This document shows positions 59,934 through 64,000 of a stretch of DNA of 64,000 bases, in pieces. The notes below the pieces were generated by a model. The model was not told where the DNA came from. It did no database searches and saw only the letters and a program-made list of their open reading frames with translations. Position numbers and translations under genes: made by a program. Source of the stretch: Candidatus Obscuribacterales bacterium (lineage in GTDB: Bacteria > Cyanobacteriota > Vampirovibrionia > Obscuribacterales > Obscuribacteraceae); contig JAKFVU010000059.1 in NCBI GenBank assembly GCA_021732025.1, positions 1-64,000 on the forward strand, in the 5' to 3' direction. Within the stretch, counting starts at the first letter, position 1, and each line of letters begins with the position of its first letter.

Positions 59934-61202
59934 GTGGCTGAAGAATCACCATACGCCGTTCTCAAGCTTCCAGATTACAGATTGCTGCTATTTAGCCGCC
60001 TGCTGGTCACGATTGCCGTACAGATTCAGGGAATAGCTGTCGGCTGGCAAATCTACGCAATCACCAATAGCCCGCTCGCATTAGGCTTAGCGGGATTAAC
60101 TGAGGCCATCCCAGCCATCGGAGTGGCTCTGTATGCCGGTCACGTAGCTGACATCATAGACAGGCGCAAAATCGTTCTCTGGGCTGTAGCCTCTTTGGTC
60201 TTTAGCATGGCCATCCTTACTATTTGTACTCTCAGCACTCACCACAACCCCACGCTCCTAATCTGCATATTCTCAATAATTGCCCTATCAGGCATATCGC
60301 GCGGTTTCTATGGTCCAGCAATCTTCGGCATTGTCTCAGACATTGTTCCGCGACCGCTTTTAGGCAATGCCGCTGCCTGGAACAGCACGGTTTGGCAGTC
60401 ATCCGCAGTAGCAGGGCCGATTCTGGGCGGAGTTCTATATGCTTGGCTCCATGCACCTTACACGTACTTGATTTCAACTTTAATGCTCGTGGCCGCCTTC
60501 ATCAGCTTCTGGCAAGTAAAATCTCGCACTGTCATCACCCCGAAAAAGAATGAGAGCGTTTTTGCCAACATAAAAGAGGGTCTTGATTTTGTTTTTCACA
60601 ATCAAGTTATTCTCGGCGCCATGGCACTCGACTTATTTGCCGTTCTCTTTGGCGGTGCAGTCGCCTTGCTGCCAATATTTGCCAAAGAAGTTTTTCATTG
60701 CGGCCCCGAAGTGCTCGGCATGCTAAGAGCGGCACCGTCGCTCGGTTCAATGACAACAGCTATTGTGCTCACTCACCATCCAATCACCCATAATTCAGGC
60801 AAAATATTCATGCTGGCAGCAGGCGGTTTTGGAATTTGCATGATTGCCTTCGGCCTTTCAACCAACCTCTATCTATCGCTAATTATTCTTGTCATCAGTG
60901 GTGCGCTTGATGGAATAAGCGTTTGGGTAAGAAGCACAATATTCCAACTCAAAACACCAAACGACATGAAAGGCCGTGTTTCTGCGGTTAACAACATGTT
61001 CATTGGATCATCAAATGAAATAGGTGAATTTGAATCTGGTGTCACTGCAAGATTTATGGGCCTGGTACCATCAGTAGTATTCGGTGGAATCATGACCCTG
61101 CTTGTAGTGCTCGTGACGAGCGTCAAAGCACCAAAACTAAGAAATCTGAATATTCATGAATTATACAAAGAACAATCAGAAGAACTCTCGCAAAAGAAAT
61201 AA
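59934..61202 (+). CDS. MFS transporter, EntS/DUF894-like exporter
   Basis: A 422-residue membrane protein with 10-12 helices, starting at GTG 59934 after AGGAAT. The opening VLKLPDYRLLLFSRLLVTIA, then IQGIAVGWQIYAIT and GHVADIIDRRKIVLWAVASL, are the EntS/MFS_3 group's helix 1-3 motifs. GIVSDIVPRPLLGNAAAWNS and FQLKTPNDMKGRVSAVNNMF are further family markers. This group exports siderophores or drugs. No siderophore synthesis gene is nearby, so the substrate is unknown. It converges with the diiron protein 13 bp away. Confidence 0.88.
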   Translation: MAEESPYAVLKLPDYRLLLFSRLLVTIAVQIQGIAVGWQIYAITNSPLALGLAGLTEAIPAIGVALYAGHVADIIDRRKIVLWAVASLVFSMAILTICTLSTHHNPTLLICIFSIIALSGISRGFYGPAIFGIVSDIVPRPLLGNAAAWNSTVWQSSAVAGPILGGVLYAWLHAPYTYLISTLMLVAAFISFWQVKSRTVITPKKNESVFANIKEGLDFVFHNQVILGAMALDLFAVLFGGAVALLPIFAKEVFHCGPEVLGMLRAAPSLGSMTTAIVLTHHPITHNSGKIFMLAAGGFGICMIAFGLSTNLYLSLIILVISGALDGISVWVRSTIFQLKTPNDMKGRVSAVNNMFIGSSNEIGEFESGVTARFMGLVPSVVFGGIMTLLVVLVTSVKAPKLRNLNIHELYKEQSEELSQKK

Positions 61203-61215
61203 GTTAGAGATGCCG

Positions 61216-61998
61216 CTACGAGAGTAGAAGAGCCCTCATAGCGCCTCTCTTATAGAGTCGCAGGCACTCCTGCAAGAAGCCAACAGGTGATTTACCCAAA
61301 ACTTGAAGCGCTTCTCGATGATCAAAAATGAACACACAACATATTGTCAGAAAAACCGCACTCCAGAAATAGTAAATTGCTTGTCGAGTCAATTTAGAAT
61401 AAGGCAACATTTCTTTGTGCATGAAGCTCCAATGAAACTTAAGGTGAGCTATTTCATCGCGAACAATTGAAGAGAAAATTGCGCGCAGTGCTTGGTCGGG
61501 AAGGCCATCCGCGCAGGCCTTATAGAAATTCCTTCCAACTATTTCGGCTGTCAGAATAATGAAAATCTCGGTTTTCAAACCCATCAAATGCCGCAAGCTG
61601 ACAAAAGCATAGTCGGTCCAATGCCAAGTAATTAAGTAGCCCTCCATCAGCTCAATAATTCGCGCCAAAACTAGAGCATGACCATTTTCTTCTTTTATAA
61701 ATAGATCAATGCACTGCTCAAAAGTAGGATCATTCAAGGTCTTTGCATACTTACGCAAATGGGTACCATCGCCAGTTTCGCCAATCTGAAAGCGCTGCAG
61801 CGATTTGATAATAGGCACGCGAACTGTGTATGGAATATCTAAATATTGTGGCCAAACAAATGCTTGTTTATCTCTTCTATTATTTTCGAAATAAGAAAGC
61901 CAATATTTCGATGAAAAAGTGTTGTGTTTAAAAGTGGCTCTAGCTCCATCATCTGGAGCACCTCCACTAGATGGTTGAAATAATCGCTGTGAAGTCAT
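61216..61998 (-). CDS. Ferritin-like diiron protein
   Basis: A 260-residue helical protein with a complete carboxylate-bridged diiron set: E74 in QIGETGDG, E104-x-x-H107 in KEENGHALV, E152 in TAEIVGRNFY, and E182-x-x-H185 in VRDEIAHLKFHW. One long hydrophobic segment near the end (AIYYFWSAVFLTICCVFIFD, about residues 207-226) may attach it to the membrane. The order resembles ferritin-like oxygenase/desaturase-type proteins rather than storage ferritins. An O2-dependent oxidation of a lipid or related molecule is inferred. A GAGG site precedes ATG 61998. The electron donor is unknown. Confidence 0.83.
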   Translation of the reverse strand: MTSQRLFQPSSGGAPDDGARATFKHNTFSSKYWLSYFENNRRDKQAFVWPQYLDIPYTVRVPIIKSLQRFQIGETGDGTHLRKYAKTLNDPTFEQCIDLFIKEENGHALVLARIIELMEGYLITWHWTDYAFVSLRHLMGLKTEIFIILTAEIVGRNFYKACADGLPDQALRAIFSSIVRDEIAHLKFHWSFMHKEMLPYSKLTRQAIYYFWSAVFLTICCVFIFDHREALQVLGKSPVGFLQECLRLYKRGAMRALLLS

Positions 61999-62350
61999 CC
62001 TGTAATCCTCGCCATATTGGTTCGTCTACTCTGCGACATTTGTCAGCTCGTCAGTTCAATACGAGACTAGCAGAGGAGTCACTAGCGAGAGGTAAACATA
62101 TGACTTGCATTGATCGCTCAAAACAAAAAGCGAGTAAAGACTAAGAAGATCGATGTAAGCCGTGCGATCTAATTTCGGCTTTCCATTTAATCTGCAACAA
62201 CAGTGATTGGCAAAAGCCTTACCCAGGCAGCCACGCGAATATTAGAGCCTTCTGCCAAAAGCTGAAAATTGCACCGATTGTGCAAAATAAAATCTGTTGC
62301 CCTGACAGCATCACTGTAGACAAATCACGGCAGTTTCTAAACAATTAAAC
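61999..62350. other. Intergenic region, no gene seen
   Basis: A 352-bp gap between the diiron protein start and the M28 peptidase stop, both on the minus strand. It should contain the diiron gene's promoter. No clear hexamer pair, hairpin or RNA gene was recognised. Confidence 0.4.
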
Positions 62351-63298
62351 TTAGGACGAGGAAGACAATTCTTCTACAACTTTGATTAGGCCCTGCAGCA
62401 CCTCTGCAAGCTTTTCGTAGTTGAGTTTTTCTGGAGTATCTTGCTTGTCATGGTAATGCGGATATCTGTAGTTGGCGGTATCGGTGACCATAAGTGCGGG
62501 GTAGCCAAAGCGCCAAAATGAATCTTGATCGGAAAACCGCACACCAGAAACGAATTCTGGTAATGCAATTCCCTGAGATGGAATCATCCCAGCAGCTCGA
62601 AATGATTTCAAAGCTCGCCTGAGTAGAGACTTAGATTTGAGATTAGCGAGGAAAAGCAGGAAGTTACCTGTGTCAGGGCAGATCAGACGCAGAAGTGGAT
62701 TGGGAAAACTCTGACTGCCTGGCGAATCGCTGTAATAGCCAATAGTCTCCAAAGATAGCATGGCAACAATTCTGTCTTGTCGTTCATGGCAGAGCTTTGC
62801 GTATTGATAACTTCCCATTTTATCGGTATGGAAGAACGGGGGCTCTTCGTTGGTGAATGCAACAAAACGTACTGTCGTAGAGAGTTTTGTATCGGCGAAA
62901 TAACTAGCGAGTTCCAAAAGAGCACTAACACCGCTACCGTTATCGTTGGCAGCAGGGCAATCGTAGACTGAGTCGTAGTGAGCTCCAATTACAACGATTT
63001 GCTCAGGAAAATGCGAACCCTTAATCTCGGCAATTATGTTCCTGGTGAGGTGCTTAACTTTCGGAAAAACGACTGTGCCGTTTCTCTCCTCGTGGCTCTC
63101 TTGTGAAAGCAGCTCAACATCGTACTCTTGCTTATCAACAGCAAAACCAAATTCGTTAAACTTATGCTCAATATAAGCTGCAGCCAGCTCTAGACTCGCA
63201 GGTGCACTTGTAAGACTACGACAGCCAATCTCGGAAGCCAAAACCACTACATGCTCACGAAGACGCTTGCTAAGGCCTTCTAGAAATGAGTCTGTCAC
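62351..63298 (-). CDS. M28 family zinc peptidase
   Basis: A 315-residue aminopeptidase-like protein with GTG start and no signal peptide, so it is expected in the cytosol, unlike many M28 enzymes. Zinc ligands are the His and Asp of VVIGAHYDSVYDCPAANDNG, the Glu pair of FTNEEPPFF (catalytic Glu and ligand), an Asp-equivalent Glu in SLETIGYYSD, and the late His in RYPHYHDKQDTPEKL. This is the co-catalytic two-zinc site. The specificity could be aminopeptidase or glutaminyl cyclase; SFW...YPALM is seen in both groups. Confidence 0.87.
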   Translation of the reverse strand: MTDSFLEGLSKRLREHVVVLASEIGCRSLTSAPASLELAAAYIEHKFNEFGFAVDKQEYDVELLSQESHEERNGTVVFPKVKHLTRNIIAEIKGSHFPEQIVVIGAHYDSVYDCPAANDNGSGVSALLELASYFADTKLSTTVRFVAFTNEEPPFFHTDKMGSYQYAKLCHERQDRIVAMLSLETIGYYSDSPGSQSFPNPLLRLICPDTGNFLLFLANLKSKSLLRRALKSFRAAGMIPSQGIALPEFVSGVRFSDQDSFWRFGYPALMVTDTANYRYPHYHDKQDTPEKLNYEKLAEVLQGLIKVVEELSSSS

Positions 63299-63440
63299 TA
63301 TTTAACCTTGCGCGTAGAAGCAAGAGTCTAACTAACGTAAACAGGGTTGTCTAGGCATATGAAAGCCATTATATAAAGGCTTTCAGACCATTTAGTGCAT
63401 ATTCTCATCACACCGCCCAGGCAATCGCCAATTTGGTCGC

Positions 63441-63460
63441 TATTAAAGCAACCTTTAATA
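63441..63460. promoter_or_regulatory. Inverted repeat 1 upstream of the Fic gene
   Basis: TATTAAAG(C), 2-bp spacer, (C)CTTTAATA: 8-bp arms of the same sequence as repeat 3, with one inner mismatch. Its centre is 36 bp before that of repeat 2. Confidence 0.8.
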
Positions 63461-63472
63461 ACGAATTTCCCA

Positions 63473-63500
63473 ATTAAAGGAAAATGGGTTATCCTTTAAT
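63473..63500. promoter_or_regulatory. Inverted repeat 2 upstream of the Fic gene
   Basis: ATTAAAGG and CCTTTAAT arms separated by 12 bp, ten more than in repeats 1 and 3, so the half-sites are one helical turn farther apart. Its centre is 36 bp from both neighbours. Confidence 0.8.
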
Positions 63501-63511
63501 AAGACCGAACG

Positions 63512-63533
63512 TTATTAAAGGAACCTTTAATAA
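63512..63533. promoter_or_regulatory. Inverted repeat 3, overlapping the Fic ribosome-binding region
   Basis: TTATTAAAGG, 2-bp spacer, CCTTTAATAA: perfect 10-bp arms ending two bases before the Fic ATG. The AAAGGAA inside it is the only likely ribosome-binding site, so a bound repressor or a folded hairpin would hinder expression. Confidence 0.85.
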
Positions 63534-63535
63534 GA

Positions 63536-64000
63536 ATGGAAAGAAACCGGAAGCGACTAGGACAGCGTATACGTTGCTCAACAGTGGATGAAGAGTACTG
63601 GGCGCTAGTTCCTAGGCCCCTTCCACCAGAGCAACTTGAGCTAACGAATCTCCAAACTCTAATCGAGCAGGCCAGTCAAGCACTTGGTCGCTTAGACGGT
63701 TTGGCGACAGTTCTGCCAGACCCACATCTATTTCTATACGTCTACATCAGAAAAGAGGCTGTTCTATCATCACAAATTGAAGGGACCCAATCTTCGCTTT
63801 CTGACCTACTCTTATACGAAAGCGAAGAATCACCCGGCGTTCCACTAGATGACGTGCAAGAAGTTTCTAACTATGTTGCTGCTATGAATCACGGTTTAAC
63901 TCGATTGAAAGATGGGTTTCCTCTTTCGATGCGTCTTATTAAAGAAATTCATGAAGTACTTATGACTGGTGCACGCGGTGGAAACAAAGCTCCAGGCGAA
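63536..64000 (+). CDS. Fic-family protein, N-terminal part (3' end beyond window)
   Basis: The frame is open from ATG 63536 to the window edge (155 codons). WALVPRPLPPEQ and SQALGRLDGLATVLPDPHLF, then LFLYVYIRKEAVLSSQIEGT are the Fic_N domain. SSQIEGTQSS fits the inhibitory (S/T)xxxE(G/N) helix, so this is a class II, self-inhibited Fic enzyme. VSNYVAAMNHGL and RLIKEIHEVLMTG begin the Fic fold. The HPFxDGNGR catalytic motif must lie past the edge. Such enzymes usually transfer AMP to target proteins; many carry a C-terminal winged helix, which would fit the inverted repeats upstream. Confidence 0.93.
   Translation, partial: MERNRKRLGQRIRCSTVDEEYWALVPRPLPPEQLELTNLQTLIEQASQALGRLDGLATVLPDPHLFLYVYIRKEAVLSSQIEGTQSSLSDLLLYESEESPGVPLDDVQEVSNYVAAMNHGLTRLKDGFPLSMRLIKEIHEVLMTGARGGNKAPGE

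Noticed and set aside
63360..63385. Hairpin with TGAAAGCC arms as a terminator
   Set aside because: It lies upstream of the M28 gene start and has no T-run on either strand; it is kept only as an unassigned hairpin.

Overview
This 64 kb window is a gene-dense stretch of bacterial chromosome. Most of the genes look like core or lineage-specific chromosomal genes. There is no rRNA operon, no insertion sequence, no integrase and no CRISPR array. Three things point to a non-photosynthetic relative of Cyanobacteria (Melainabacteria/Vampirovibrionia, possibly the Obscuribacterales): a long-chain cyanobacterial-type flavodoxin, an Rcp1-like response regulator beside a DUF4118-type histidine kinase, and many signal-peptide proteins of unknown function alongside Gram-negative-type envelope genes. 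That placement is inferred from protein style only; no marker tree could be computed.

Layout. 1-8.2 kb: a partial glycosyltransferase, several unknown proteins, a histidine phosphatase, flavodoxin, and a kinase/response-regulator/LRV-repeat operon on the minus strand. 8.3-16.1 kb: FAD monooxygenase, SDR dehydrogenase coupled to a sugar-porter MFS transporter, M48 protease, then a minus-strand run of secreted proteins (two paralogues sharing a C-terminal signature, and a VWA protein). 16.3-22.4 kb: a large protein with four MshEN-like repeats plus TPRs, a triple palindrome, then threonine aldolase, aspartate kinase and murA. 22.7-31.8 kb: a lipoprotein cytochrome c, a HerA-like ATPase with a small partner, tRNA-Leu(GAG), a DUF151 nuclease, an lspA-rluD operon and malate dehydrogenase. 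32-42.6 kb: PDZ protein, sugar isomerase-like protein with a GH38 alpha-mannosidase, a polytopic membrane protein, a repeat-rich secreted protein, cytochrome P450 and a DHFR-like reductase. 42.6-49.2 kb: a caspase-like protease beside a tandemly duplicated membrane-protein family with a decayed third copy, then several unknown proteins. 49.2-59.8 kb: YifB/ComM ATPase, a PsbP/DcrB-like protein, a TPR lipoprotein, aspS, rpsU (TTG start) and a large VIT-VWA protein. 59.9-64 kb: MFS exporter, ferritin-like diiron protein, M28 peptidase, and the start of a Fic-family gene that runs off the right edge.

Functional picture. Housekeeping genes (murA, lysC, aspS, lspA, rluD, mdh, rpsU, tRNA-Leu) are interleaved with envelope and secreted proteins. 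Many of the latter carry short in-frame tandem repeats. The signals most worth following are three evenly spaced inverted repeats directly upstream of the Fic gene, the duplicated and decaying membrane-protein family beside the caspase gene, the ATPase-free MshEN-repeat protein, and the paired secreted proteins with a shared YVRNYVNFGG signature next to a VWA protein.
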